Source: Ascoidea rubescens DSM 1968
Taxonomy: Eukaryota > Ascomycota > Saccharomycetes > Ascoideales > Ascoideaceae
Assembly (NCBI RefSeq): GCF_001661345.1
Contig: NW_017962924.1
Location: forward strand, 310,001 to 374,000
DNA: 64,000 bases
Direction of reading: 5' to 3'
The notes beneath the pieces are model-generated. The model was not told the DNA's origin. It worked only from the letters and a program-made list of their open reading frames with translations, and searched no databases. The position numbers and the translations under genes were made by a program. Every line of letters begins with the position of its first letter. Position 1 is the first letter of the stretch. This document shows positions 21,001-32,453 of the stretch, piece after piece.

Positions 21001-24000
21001 CTTGCAAGATTAAACATTGCTCTTTTATATAAAACAATACTTTTACTGCAAATAAATTTCATCTGTGTTTTTGCAAATTCGGTATTATAAACTCTTTTCT
21101 CAACAGTCTTTAATAAATGACCTGCTTTTCTTCGTACTTCATAATTGCTTGATCCAATCGCAAATAACGCTAAAAAAAGAACTTCATAAGACTTGTACTT
21201 ATAATCTTTATTGCTAATAATAGTTTCTGCAATTGTAAAAAAGTAATTCTCAAAAGGCATTGGTGATTCATGATAATTATAACATTCTTTGATGACGGTT
21301 TCAAGTATCTCACCCTTATTATCATTCATTAATAAATTTCTCAACGCTCTTCTCCCAAGAGCATGAATTAAATCTCTTTCCGCCTTTCTTTCTTTCTTAC
21401 TTGGGAAAGATTTCGATGAAAATAAAGACTTTATCCAAATCAACAAGCCCTTGACGTCAAAAGACATAACAGGTGATGCATTAAAATCTCCAATTTTCTC
21501 AGTGATTGGTCCTGAACACAATGTTGCCATACAGCTTAATGATGCAAATTGCAAAGAACTCTGCTCGAGCTGAAGTGTTGCACTTAGCTTTATGGTGTCT
21601 GTTTTTACTGTCGCCATCATTTTCTTATATCTCTCGTCAGCGATTAAAGAATTCCTTCCATAACCGCACCATTCTTCTAGAAATTGAAAACAAGAAACTC
21701 TAGCTTCAAATGAAAGTAGATCTTCATATTTTTCAGATTTTTTCAATCCCAAATAAAAATTTTCAAGCAAAACACAAAAATATCTTCTTAGTTTTTGATA
21801 TTCATAACTTTCTTGAACTTTTTCAATTAAAAGAAAGTTTATTAAAGTTTTAATAAACGTAACCAATTCCCGCAAAATCCATTCATCCAAGTACACTTTT
21901 TCATCCAAAATAAATTTTGATGTTGAAGCTAAAACATGACTAACCTCGATTTTTAATCTTGAGTCAGCATCATTTATTACTTTACGTTGCATTTCATATT
22001 CCCAAGAGGTTCTAAGAGGTGATATTGTCTGGATTAAAACTTTGTAAATATTGATATTCACACAACTTAGACCATAGATAATTGAGTCCCTTACCATTGT
22101 TTGATTTGTATTCAAAAGTGATATTACCATTTTGAAAATTGACTTTGCAGATGTGATCGTTTGAAATTGGTAGCCCGAGGTTTGTTGAGATTTCTTTCGG
22201 CTATGGCCTTGATATTCAATTGATTTGAGAACAACTGTTTGCTCACTTGTAGAAGTTAAAGAGCAACAGGCCACAATTAAAAACATTTTCCATTGCTGAA
22301 TAACTATTTCTGGCTTTGGATTTTGCAATAACAAACTATGCTTAGAACTAGATGAGCCCAATGAATCTGAGGATTGAGATATCTTTACGACATATTCCTG
22401 AAGACGTACTAATCGTCCACAAACAATCGAACGACATAATGCAATGGCAATTGGGCATTTCTTAAAGCAAATATTTAAAACTTTAGGAAAAACTCTAAAA
22501 AATAAACTTAATTCAATCCCATTGTCAGCTTCTGCTAATCTTTCTAATGTTTGATCAGAAGGAATTGTTTTTAAAGTTGCTAATTTCTTTATCTCAGCCA
22601 TACTCAATTCTTTGTAAAGAGGTCCTATTAACTCAAAAAAATTAATCTTGTGAAGAACATTTATTAATCGAGCCCCAAAGTCAGCAACAAATTTTGAAGA
22701 ACTTCTGACATGGATTAGTTTTTTTTCTGTTGGTTCTTTTAACCCTTTAGTTTTTTCATAAATAGCTTGATCAAAATTTGGAGCAAGTCGTAATATTTGC
22801 AAGCCTAATCGACGGATTTGTGTGTTTCTGGAACATAAGAAAAAAAGACCATTCCCTTCAACTTCTTCAATCAACGTAATAATATTTTTCCATTCTAACT
22901 CATCTGCACTTTTATCATCCTCTGATTTCTTCTCAACTTCATTATTTTTATCACTGGAATTAAATTTGTAATTTCCATTAAGAATATAATCAGCACCACC
23001 AGGTTTTTTAGAAACTGATTTAGGTTTAGAAACAGCACTTAAAGCACCAAGCCAAGTATTTAATAACTCAACGTAAAGCTTCAATAACCTTTGGAAACTT
23101 CTTGAAGTAAAAATCAAATGGTTTAAATTCAAGTTGGGTGAATTGGAAAACAATGTATTGCTGTATTCAAAGTTAAACACTATTTTGGTAAATGTTGACA
23201 TCAAAAAATATGAAAGACTAAGCTTTGGTGAACTTGATTTACTCTTTGAAGCTCTGGGATTAACATCAAACTTTGGATTTAGTATAATAAACTTGAGAAC
23301 ATTAACAGAAGCTTTGACAATGTTTAAATTTTTGTTTATACAATTTTTTATAAGAATTTCAAAAAGTTTCTTGAGTGAAAGAGTCATCAGGTTGCTGTTG
23401 GCATAAATATACCAAAATGGCAATGCATTGATTAAGTTTTCATATAACTTGAGATTAAGACATTTATTGAGTTGATTGGCATAGCTATCCCCACCAAAAT
23501 GAAATGAAGAAAATGCAGATAGTGGAGAAATAATAGAAGAATTAATGCTCAGTTTATAAGCCGAGATAATGGATTCATCAATTTGTTGAGATGTCACATA
23601 CAAATCTCGTTGATCCTCAAATTCACCATCAGGTATGATCTCATTTCCAAGTTGTTGATCTAGCAAAATAAATAGTTGGGCAAAATATTGGCTAAGTTCT
23701 TCATGAAGATCTCGGTTGGTAGAATCCTGCTCTACTATTTGAAACAAATTAACATTGGTTTTTAAACAAAGCCTAACATCAGTTTCTTCGATTTCGACAC
23801 AAGAAGTACTCTTAGTTTGATTTTCACCATTAACAATTTTTTTGCTTCCAAAAATATCATAAACCATTGAGTTTGGATTTAAATTTTCTTCATCTTCGCT
23901 ATAATCAAGTAAAAAATAATTCATATCAGAAGGAAAAGTAGGCTTTGCATTGTTATATGTATCATTTAACATTAAAACATAAGCTTTTAGTATAATAATC

Positions 24001-27000
24001 AATTTTTCCTGAAGCAACGATTCTAATGAATATCCATTAAAACTTTGTTTAATAAGAGGAATAAACACATCTTCCAAAACATAGGACATATAAGAAGACC
24101 CAACAACTCGAAACATTTCCACCAAGGCATTTATCAATTTGGGATCATATATGACCCATTGCATTTTTTTACCGTTTGCTGGAACAGTAGTTGATTTTAT
24201 TCCTGTTGGAGGTTCGCCTGGATTTGCAGTGTAAAAAAATAAGTTATCAAAAATACCGCTTAACTTACTTGTTGTTTGATTAAGCGATTGAGAGGATCTA
24301 AATATATATGTCCATAATAACTTGGACAAATTTTTCACCATACAAAGTTTTAAATACAATAAATTTTCATAATTGGAAAGATTTTTGAAATTTAAAGTTG
24401 AAAATGTTTTTTTTCTTAATTGACCTAAATTGTCACTAATTAGCATGAACCAAAATCGATCAAAGATTTCAAGTGGTGCTAAAGATAAACAGGTGCAAAC
24501 CAAATTAAAATACAGTATCCAAACTTTTACTTGATGAAATTTATTGATACCTACTGAGGGATAACTTAGGGAGAAATTATTATTATAATTGATTGTTTTA
24601 TCAGGACCTAATAAATAAATACCTTTAAAAAACATTTGAGTTACAGCAGTTTTCCAAGATGAATCATCAGTTTCAGAAGTTAAAACATTTGCAAGAGGTA
24701 GAATTAATTGGTTTAAAACTTCGCTATAAGCTAGTATTATACCACTATTTCTAGCTCTTTCGAAAAAAGTAGCCACTGAGCTTAAAAACCCAGCAGCATC
24801 TTCAAAATCCTTAATTGGGTAACTTTTCAATTTTAAATATTTCATTCCATGTATTAATAAAACAATGTGATTTTCAAATTCTTCGTCAGCGACAAATGAG
24901 CTAACATTTTCTAGATTTGCAATGAACCTATCACTAACTTTTGAGAACCTTCTTTCAGATATTTTTCCCAAGATTATTGCTAGTAAATTAACATTTGCAA
25001 TTTTAATTGGATTTGTATGAGGGCCAATTGGACTTGAAGATTTTAATTCAGTGTAAATATTTTCTTCCAACTTGTCAAATAATTTTGAATTTTCATTTTC
25101 TTTAAAGTTGCCATTATTAAATTGGAATCTATTTATATCGTTATCATTAAAGTTTACATTTGCATTTAAATTAATATTGCTGTCATTATTTGGAGTGTCA
25201 TAATTTACTCCATTAAATTCAAAGTCTTCGTCAAAGTTATTTGAATTTGAGAGGGGAATTTGTTTAACAACTTCGACCATTACTCTGTATAGAATATAGT
25301 TACTTATTACCAATTTTTTCTCTAAATTTTTTAAAATTTGTTTTGTAGTTAAGATCTCTCTATGATAGTAATGGTATAGTTTAGATAAGGACTGGTCATA
25401 GGACTGAATTTCATTTGAAGATTGAGATAAAAAAGAGGTTGATCTTGAGTGATTTAGGCTTTTTCTTGACAATTTTGATAATTTTTTTGAATTTGATCTT
25501 GAAAGTTTTGAAAAAGTTGACAGATTTGTATTGTTATTGTTGTCTTTAATGCTAGTATTGGAAGTTGAAGGAAATTCATTTGGTGTTGAAAAATTTCTAT
25601 AATTATTTGAGGTAATTGTTTTATTATTGGTCGAGTTTGTGCTGCTGTTGTGGTTATGAATGGTACTGTTAGAAATTTTATGGTTTGTGCTGTCATTTTT
25701 AACGTTTGTGAGAGTTGATGCATTAGTATTGGTTGAAGTTGTGATAGTAATGGAGCTCTGGTTGTTATGTTTTGCGGTAGTATTAGTATTAGTAATATTA
25801 GTAGTGGCAGGGGTGGCAGGAGTGCTGGGAGTGGTAGGAGTAGTAGGGGTAGTGTTGATGTTATTATTTTTTGAGTTGAAAATATTTGTTATATTTGACT
25901 GCTTTCTAGCTACGCTTTCTAGTTTAGTATGTAAATCTTCAAGAACTTTGGCAGATATTTGGACTTCATCTTCTTTTGATCTTTTCCAGTACATGACGGA
26001 TTCAAGGACTCTTTTTGGTTCTTGCCTGGCAAAATAACCCAAGGATCTTATTACTTTATCGAATCTCAAGTCTCTGCCTTCTAGTAGGACGTTTAGGAAT
26101 TTGTTGTCTTGGAAATCGTTAAATTCAAAGAAAGTGTTTTGTAAGAAGTTTGCGTTTAAGCTACCATTGAAGTTTCCATTAAATGTGTGATTGAAGTTAT
26201 ATAGATTTAGAGATAAATTCTGGTTATTTGAGGAGTTTGAAGTGTTATTAGAATAATGGATGCTGTAGTTATTGTAATGATTGTTTTCATTACTATTGTT
26301 GTTATTGTTATTAATATTAGTATTAGTAGTAGCATTATTATTATTATTATGGTTTTTATTATTATTACTATTATTATTGTTGGTGGTGGTGTTATTTGAA
26401 AAATCCGATACTGAATTTAGTTTTTTCTCGGCTAATCTTACAAAATAAGTAAAGAGGATGTGTAGTACTAGTAAAGAAGGTTTTTTCATTTCCGTTGCCA
26501 TTTCTCTTCTTATGAGAGCAGTTGGTTTATTGTCGATGATAACGTTTGGGTTCATTGATATATCGTTTATTTCTTCTGGGTTTATATTTTGGATGATGTT
26601 ATTGATTTGGTCAAGCTGGTTGATTTGCAGATTTTGAGGAGAGTGATTTTGAAATTGGAATTGAAATTGATTTTGGTTTTGACTATGATTTTGATTTTGA
26701 AATTGAGGATGTGTTTGATATTGAGATTCAGCGTCTAGATCTATTGAATTGTAGATATTGTTCTCGTTATAGTTATTATCATTATCATTGTCATTATCGT
26801 TATAATTTGTATTATAGTTTGTATTATAGTTTGTATTGTAATTGATATTGTGATTGGTATTATAATTATTGATGTTATTATTGTTATTATTATTATTGGT
26901 AGTGGTAGTGTTTGTGTTATTGATCATATAATCGAGATCTATTTGGTTAGTTGAGCTGTGATTGAATTGGAAGTTAGTGTTTAAAGCGCCATTTGAGTCA

Positions 27001-27190
27001 TTATTGGTGTAATTTGAATGGTTAGTTATGTTTGTATTTGAAGTGTTATTAGTGTTGAGAGTGTTGAGAGTATTTATTGTGTTATTTGTGTTGTTTGTAT
27101 TGTTTGTATTGTTTGTATTATTATGAGAATGGTTATAAGTGAAATGATTTTCATTATCAATATCAGTCTGGTTATTGTTATTGTTATTGT

Positions 27191-27245
<55 letters not shown>

Positions 27246-27431
27246 GGTGGGAGTATGGTTCTTTGGATGTGTGATTGACTGGTCTTGAATCAATTGATTG
27301 ATTTGATTTAATTGATCAATTTGATCAATCTGGTCCATTTGATTTAGATGGTTTATATGGTTAATCAGATTTAAGTGGTCGTGCTTTGGATGAACAAGAA
27401 TTTGGTTATCGGTATCATTGAGGTCAGACAT
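18066..27431 (-). CDS. TAO3: Tao3/Pag1 cell-morphogenesis scaffold (Furry family)
   Basis: Furry/Mor2/Tao3 proteins are giant HEAT-like scaffolds of the RAM network that activate the NDR kinase Cbk1 for polarised growth, daughter-specific transcription and cell separation. The 3,121-residue product has the family's N-terminal core (LGKISERRFSKVSDRFIAN, IHGMKYLK, FFERARNSGIILAYSEVLNQLILPLANVL) followed by long helical repeats and a Ser/Asn-rich tail. S. cerevisiae Tao3 is about 2,376 residues. The excess here is mainly a long amino-terminal Asn/Thr/His/Gln-rich head and further Asn-rich inserts before the core. I start at the ATG at 27431 (MSDLNDTDNQ) rather than nine codons upstream, where there is no ATG. 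The frame is unbroken over 9.4 kb. Confidence 0.93.
27190..27250. repeat. Trinucleotide repeat coding poly-Thr in TAO3
   Basis: A near-perfect run of TAG/TGG triplets on the plus strand (ACT/ACC codons on the coding strand) encodes about 20 consecutive threonines in the TAO3 head. It is followed by an Asn run. It is a likely length-variable microsatellite. Confidence 0.85.
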
Positions 27432-28030
27432 GGTCGTATCAATGAAGATGGCAACCAAAAGTCAGAAAGCAGGAGAAAAAATGTAAGATAAGTTTGATAA
27501 AAATATATAAAGAAGGACGATGTGAACACTATGGCAAAGGAGAGAAATCGGTTTGATGTAGATAATGTGGATAGTGTGGTTTATGAGGATAATAAAGTTA
27601 GTATATTCAGTACATTTAGTGCAACCAGGAAGTAGTGGTCAGGACAATCAGGGTGGATAGGATAGTGTGGTAATGGCAGAGGAGGACCAGCCAGAGCAGT
27701 GAAAAGATCGCGAGCGCCGTTGAACCCCTTCGTTGCTTTTCAGCACGACGTGAGCAACGCGAGGCAGCACAGGAAGCACCGCTCCCGCACCGGCCCTCGT
27801 CTGCCGCCGCCAGCCAGCTCCTCCTGCCCCAGACTCCGCTGGCCAGCAGCCATCCGTCGCCAACGCCAGCAGAGGTCCCACACGCAGCTCCTTCCCCTGC
27901 CTCACCGGAACCCTCCTGAAACACTCCTCAGACGTTCTTCACGTCGCGCTCACGTTGCGCTCACGCACTTTTATTTGCGGGTAACACTGCTTGCTATTTC
28001 CATCAGCTACTCCCGGCTCCTCGAAGCCGT
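27432..28030. promoter_or_regulatory. TAO3 promoter, GC-rich island
   Basis: About 600 bp between the TAO3 start and the stop of the glycine-zipper gene. The part next to TAO3 is AT-rich. From about 27,690 to 28,030 the DNA becomes markedly GC-rich and merges with the GC-rich coding sequence to its right. Open frames on both strands here have no recognisable domain and I treat them as stop-poor GC DNA. Confidence 0.45.
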
Positions 28031-28615
28031 TCAGAAGTCGATGTCCTTGTCGTAGCGTCCAAAGGAAATATCGGGGTTGCCGAATCTGTCAACGGGAACG
28101 GGACGTCCGAGACCGACGTAGTTGCACTGTGGGCAACAGATGAAGTCAGTTTTGGAAAAGCGAAACGAGGGTCCCATGGAGTCAAATTCAGACCCCAAAC
28201 CGCTGCCAAATCCACCAATGGCACTGAAGTCCGGAAGGAACTCGTCCTCGGGGCGCTTTACCTGCTGCTGCTCCCTGCGACGGAGCTCTTCCTCCACACG
28301 GCGGCGGATCTCCTGCTCCATCTCCTGCCTCCTCTGCTTCTCCTTTTCTTTCTCCTTTTTGTTCTTTCGGTGTTCCTCCACCTCGTCCTCGAGTTTGTTG
28401 GCGGCAATGCTGCCCACTACAGCACCCGTGATGCCTCCAATGATGTTGTGCTTGCCTCCAAGCTTGGCTCCGGCGTATCCTCCAGCGGCTGCTCCTCCCA
28501 CCGTCGCGAGAAATCCTCGTTCGTCCTCCTCTCCACCAACTCCTCTTTGGTAGTACTCGTTGTTGGAGTTTCCGTAGTATTCGTTGTTGGATTTGCCGTA
28601 ATATTCGTCTGCCAT
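28031..28615 (-). CDS. Glycine-zipper protein with charged coiled-coil and CxxC tail
   Basis: The function is not known to me. The 194-residue product opens with three EYYG/EYYQ-type repeats (residues 1-25). A Gly/Ala-rich double segment follows (about 35-72: ATVGGAAAGGYAGAKLGG, then IIGGITGAVVGSIAANKL), typical of glycine-zipper two-transmembrane or membrane-associated domains. A Glu/Lys/Arg-rich coiled coil covers about 73-113. The C-terminal part has a Cys cluster, CCPQC. I start at the ATG at 28615; an open extension of 12 codons is AT-rich and lies in the leader. Codons are conspicuously G/C-ended, unlike most neighbours, suggesting high expression or a GC-rich island effect. A second glycine-zipper gene lies upstream in the same orientation. 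Confidence 0.8.
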   Translation of the reverse strand: MADEYYGKSNNEYYGNSNNEYYQRGVGGEEDERGFLATVGGAAAGGYAGAKLGGKHNIIGGITGAVVGSIAANKLEDEVEEHRKNKKEKEKEKQRRQEMEQEIRRRVEEELRRREQQQVKRPEDEFLPDFSAIGGFGSGLGSEFDSMGPSFRFSKTDFICCPQCNYVGLGRPVPVDRFGNPDISFGRYDKDIDF

Positions 28616-29132
28616 TCTGATGTCCAGTTTAATTGAGAAAGTAATAATCAAAGCAATAAACCTCTAGTTGATAAAACAACAAAACAATTAACAATAGGTA
28701 ATTGATATCACAAATATCCACTAAAATGTAATCGGCGAGAAAACACAGAAAGAGAAAAACGGAAATCTCCCCTATAAATACTTGTAAATGCTCGTCCCAA
28801 CATTGCCTCCTCTACCAAAGCCATCAGAAAACCAGAATAATGGCAATACCTCACAATGCACTGCTTTCTTACCAATGCCTTCTGCAGACACCGTCACTTT
28901 TTCAACTGCTTGGTTTTGCTCGGCCCTTTCTTCCCATTCTCTAGGACCTACCGATTCTCGACTTAAACACGTGTGTTATTGTATGTTTTTGTATGTCTTT
29001 GTATATCGTTATTGTATTATATCATTATATCATTATATGGTGTTCTAAAGTATATATCAATCATCAATCTACCAATGGCAATTGTATCGATGATTCCACT
29101 TGAAACCACCTTTCACTTGCAAGAGTATCCTC
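28616..29132. promoter_or_regulatory. Promoter of the first glycine-zipper gene
   Basis: A 517-bp interval with an E-box CACGTG at 28968-28973, 353 bp before the start at 28615. The ACACGTGTGT context is itself nearly palindromic. The rest holds short AT repeats (ATCATTAT, about 29,015-29,035) near the 3' end of the second glycine-zipper gene. No other gene is seen. Confidence 0.4.
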
Positions 29133-29483
29133 TTAAAAGTCTCTGTCACCTCTACCATCTCTGTAATCTCTGCGATCTCTATTGTCTCTATCATCTCTCT
29201 TATTGAAATGGCTTTCAGTTTTGTTTCCAAGGAATCCTCCTGCGACAGCTCCACTGATGGCTCCAAGAACTTCTCCCTTATAGCTTCCTCCATCATTTTC
29301 TCCTTCGAGCTTTTTACCGGCAAAGTATCCTCCAACAGCTCCTGCTAAGGCTCCTCCGGTGGTGGCCAATCCACTGCTTAAATTCTCACTGTCAAATAAT
29401 CCTCGGTCTTTGTTGTCAGGGTTTCCATATTGATTTCTCTTTTCAGAGTTGTAGTTTTCTCTATCATCGTCTCCGTATCCCAT
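29133..29483 (-). CDS. Small glycine-zipper protein with Arg/Asp-rich tail
   Basis: The function is not known to me. The 116-residue product has a hydrophilic Asp/Asn/Arg-rich head. Two Gly/Ala zipper helices follow (about 36-56: GLATTGGALAGAVGGYFAG; about 68-86: GEVLGAISGAVAGGFLGN) separated by a charged loop. The tail is built of RDxRD-type repeats (about 94-116). The two-helix layout is that of the glycine-zipper 2TM family. The start at 29483 (MGYGDDDREN) is the first Met. It lies 517 bp upstream of a larger glycine-zipper gene in the same direction; shared architecture suggests an old tandem duplication or co-functional pair, but sequence identity is low outside the zipper. Confidence 0.75.
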   Translation of the reverse strand: MGYGDDDRENYNSEKRNQYGNPDNKDRGLFDSENLSSGLATTGGALAGAVGGYFAGKKLEGENDGGSYKGEVLGAISGAVAGGFLGNKTESHFNKRDDRDNRDRRDYRDGRGDRDF

Positions 29484-29902
29484 TGTAAATTATTTGAATG
29501 TGTTTGAATGTGTTTGAATTGGTACTTGTATTTGATTTGAATTGATTTGAATTGATGATTCTATAAGATATCTGCAATTTTCCTGGGATTTTGGTCCCAT
29601 TTTATACAATTCCATGCTCATTCATTATCCTTTTATTTCTACCCCAATTTATTTGCCATGCTTCTCTTCTCTTCTCTTTTCTTTTCTCTTCTTGTATTAT
29701 CCTTATTATCTCTAACATCATATGTCAATTTCGTTTTAAGCCCGACGTTATTTTACCCAATTTCACTCATCTCTACATCCCATTTCATCTTTCCTTCCTA
29801 ACTTGTAATCTTATTCACTATTGCATGCCTCTATTTCTTTTAAATATCTCATCCTCTTCAATCATAATTGGCTGCTCTTCTTTATCTTGACTCCATCTCC
29901 TT

Positions 29903-29965
29903 ATTTCATAATTTCTTCTCTCCATTTCATAATTTCTTCTCTTCATTTCATAATTTCTTTTCCCT
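29903..29965. repeat. 21-bp tandem repeat, three copies
   Basis: Three consecutive 21-bp units beginning ATTTCATAATTTCTT, at 29903, 29924 and 29945. The third copy diverges at its end. They lie in the 5' intergenic region of the small glycine-zipper gene, about 420-480 bp before its start. Confidence 0.85.
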
Positions 29966-30030
29966 ATTTCAACTATCTTCCACTTGTTTTTAATCGTTTA
30001 TTCATTTCATTCGCCATTTCTTCTCTCCTC

Positions 30031-30086
30031 TGCTCTAGTTCACTCTAGTTTACTCTAGTTTACTCTAGTTTACTCTAGTTTACTCT
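30031..30086. repeat. 10-bp tandem repeat, about 5.6 copies
   Basis: Consecutive decamers TGCTCTAGTT, CACTCTAGTT, then TACTCTAGTT three times and a partial TACTCT. The array ends about 100 bp past the ULP1 stop codon. Each unit carries CTAG. Confidence 0.9.
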
Positions 30087-30185
30087 TTTTCGCTATACTG
30101 AACCCATCATCCACTCTATTATCCTATAAAAACTACACAAATTAATCGCCTCATCAATTCATTTACTATCTACTCATTTAATCGC

Positions 30186-32453
30186 TTATTCAACTAATTC
30201 CCCAGATATAATAGAATACGCCATCCTTCTACGGATATTCTTCATATCATTCTGACTAAACTTCAAATGCTTTTCTTGACTCAAAAAATCAACATTCATA
30301 CATGTAAACACCCCACAATCTGACCCATTCTCCTGCTGTGGAATATCCTTTCTCTCAATTGCTTCCCAATTGTAATAATCAAATTCTCCCAATCCTCGAT
30401 CATAATTGGGATACATCCTCTCGGTTTCTTCTGCCATATATTCCTGTAGCTTGCCCAATATATTAAATGACCCCCCATTCAAAGAGTCCAAATACTCAAA
30501 TCTCCGTTTCTTATTGTTAATTATCCCCAACACCCAATGCGAATTCAACAAGTTGATTGGTATAAAGATATAATCCATCTTGGTCACATCAATCTTCTTT
30601 CTTTTAGCCCATCTTTTAACTCCTTTATACCCATTCTTTGCTAAACTCGAATAAAAGTGCGTAGTGAAAATAAATATCTTGGGCAAATTTAAATTGTTTT
30701 TGCCTCGCTCAATTAACATTGCCATGTAACAATCAATTATATTGTCGTTTAACCAATGTTTATCCTTCAACGTCTTCAAATCATTTACCGATATGTCAAT
30801 ATTATATAGCATTGTAACTTTTTCGTTGGCTGACGCCTGCCAAATATAATGAACCTTTTTCAATTTATCTTGTTCTAATGGCTTGACAGTAATCTTAACT
30901 TCATTATCTAATCGGCTTTTGCGAATCTTTTCTTGTAACAATAGCTTTTCCTCAAATACTCTTTTGTAATTTATTAGAAATGTATCATTAAATTGCTTGC
31001 TTAATGATTCAATTTGTTTGTCTTGAGAAATAGAAAATTTAGATCCATAAAATTGAGGTCTCGGTATTTTTTTAGTGCTTAAAAAGGTGTTATCATTCTT
31101 GGAATTTTTAGCATTATTATTTTTGACATTATCACTCTTAAAATTAATCCTATTATCTTTCTTTTCTATTGATGAAAATGTTCTCGATAATAATTTTGAT
31201 AAATCCGTCGTATAATTATTCTTGTAATCGTAATCTTTAAAATGATTATATTTATTGTTGTACTTGTATTTGTTGTTATTTATAGTAGAAAAAATAGATA
31301 ACACGTTAGATTTGGGCTTGTCAGTATTAGCCGAGTTCAATAATGATATTTGAGAGCTAGATCTTGACATGGAATTATCAATTGATTTTCTTCGTAACGA
31401 AGAATGTTTTTTAAGGAAATTAAAGTAAGTTCCATACTGTTTATTATCATTATTATTAGAATCTTTTTTATTTTCATTTTTTTGGTTATCTTGATTATCT
31501 TGATTATCGTGATTATCATGATTATCATGATTATTATTATATTTAGATGTAAAAATCTTAGTTATGTCAATATCATTTAATAGTAATGATTTTTTAGTGT
31601 TTTCATTAAAAATAGCATTATCATCTTCTTCTTCTTGATCCGAATAATTATCGGGAATATTATTTATATCCTTGTTTGAAAAGAAATCAAATTTGACTTT
31701 TTTATTTAAGTTCAAGTCTAATTTTCTATTAGGCAATTGATTATTTGAATTATTTGAATTATTTGAATTATTTGAGTTATTTTGAGTATTTTGGGATGAA
31801 TTAAGAAAATCAATTTTGGGTTTTTTATAAGGTCTATCATCGATTAAATCAATTACTTCAATATTTTTATTAATATTATCTTTATTATCATCATGATTAT
31901 TACTATGATTATCTTTATTATAAAGATTGTAGTTATTATTATAGTAGTCTGTATTATTTTTATTATTCATATTATTGGAATTTAACTGCTTATTTAATAA
32001 TGCCATGGAGCTTTTCAACATAGAAAAGGAGGATTGCACCACTTTAGATACATTATCCAAAAAGGTTCCATTTTTTGTGGCATTTGTATCATTCATTTGA
32101 TTATTATTCATTTTATTATTTGTCAATTCGTAATTATTATTATTATTATTATTATTATTATCAGTAGTAGTAGTAGTAGTAGTTGTCTTGTAATTTGTGA
32201 GAGTTTTTGATGAAGAATTTAAAACTGAATCTCTTTTATTGGGAGCCACAATAGGTCTTGAAGATAAATACATTGAAGAATTGAATAAAAAAGACGAATC
32301 AGAAAATGGATGGTTGGTTCTTTTAACGCTATTATCTTGAGCAAAGTTTGAGATTCTTCTTTTTCTTGAATTGATTAGAGATCGGTATTGGTTGAACTTC
32401 AAATTTTCGTTGTCAAATTGGTGGAAGGAGATATCTAAAGCAGCAGAAGACAT
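30186..32453 (-). CDS. ULP1: SUMO-specific cysteine protease Ulp1
   Basis: Matures the SUMO precursor and strips SUMO from conjugates; in yeast it is tethered at nuclear pores. The 755-residue product ends in a C48 protease domain (about 545-755) with LKDKHWLNDNIIDCYM. The catalytic triad is His639 in SHWVLG, Asp656 in EYLDSL and Cys713 in GSDCGVF, and the oxyanion Gln lies in IPQQENG. The front two-thirds is Asn/Lys/Asp-rich low complexity with short motifs that may serve nuclear-pore targeting, which I cannot verify. It is longer than S. cerevisiae Ulp1 (621) because of the Asn-rich inserts. The start at 32453 (MSSAALDISFHQF) is the first Met. It is clearly Ulp1 rather than Ulp2, because the protease domain is C-terminal. 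Confidence 0.95.
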   Translation of the reverse strand: MSSAALDISFHQFDNENLKFNQYRSLINSRKRRISNFAQDNSVKRTNHPFSDSSFLFNSSMYLSSRPIVAPNKRDSVLNSSSKTLTNYKTTTTTTTTDNNNNNNNNNYELTNNKMNNNQMNDTNATKNGTFLDNVSKVVQSSFSMLKSSMALLNKQLNSNNMNNKNNTDYYNNNYNLYNKDNHSNNHDDNKDNINKNIEVIDLIDDRPYKKPKIDFLNSSQNTQNNSNNSNNSNNSNNQLPNRKLDLNLNKKVKFDFFSNKDINNIPDNYSDQEEEDDNAIFNENTKKSLLLNDIDITKIFTSKYNNNHDNHDNHDNQDNQDNQKNENKKDSNNNDNKQYGTYFNFLKKHSSLRRKSIDNSMSRSSSQISLLNSANTDKPKSNVLSIFSTINNNKYKYNNKYNHFKDYDYKNNYTTDLSKLLSRTFSSIEKKDNRINFKSDNVKNNNAKNSKNDNTFLSTKKIPRPQFYGSKFSISQDKQIESLSKQFNDTFLINYKRVFEEKLLLQEKIRKSRLDNEVKITVKPLEQDKLKKVHYIWQASANEKVTMLYNIDISVNDLKTLKDKHWLNDNIIDCYMAMLIERGKNNLNLPKIFIFTTHFYSSLAKNGYKGVKRWAKRKKIDVTKMDYIFIPINLLNSHWVLGIINNKKRRFEYLDSLNGGSFNILGKLQEYMAEETERMYPNYDRGLGEFDYYNWEAIERKDIPQQENGSDCGVFTCMNVDFLSQEKHLKFSQNDMKNIRRRMAYSIISGELVE

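Larger units (their letters stand above)
29484..30185. other. Pyrimidine-rich intergenic with two tandem repeat arrays
   Basis: About 700 bp between ULP1 (stop at 30186) and the small glycine-zipper gene, both on the minus strand. The plus strand is C/T-rich throughout and holds a 21-bp and a 10-bp tandem array, listed separately. The frames of 75-99 codons here are Phe/Leu/Ile/Ser translations of C/T-rich DNA and not credible genes. Confidence 0.5.

Noticed and set aside
27616-28055. Open frames of 85-118 codons beside the TAO3 promoter
   Set aside because: GC-rich, Arg/Ser/Ala-rich chance translations overlapping on opposite strands, with no conserved motif.
29591-30048. Frames of 75-99 codons left of ULP1
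   Set aside because: Phe/Leu/Ile/Ser-rich translation of C/T-rich repeats, with no start context or domain.
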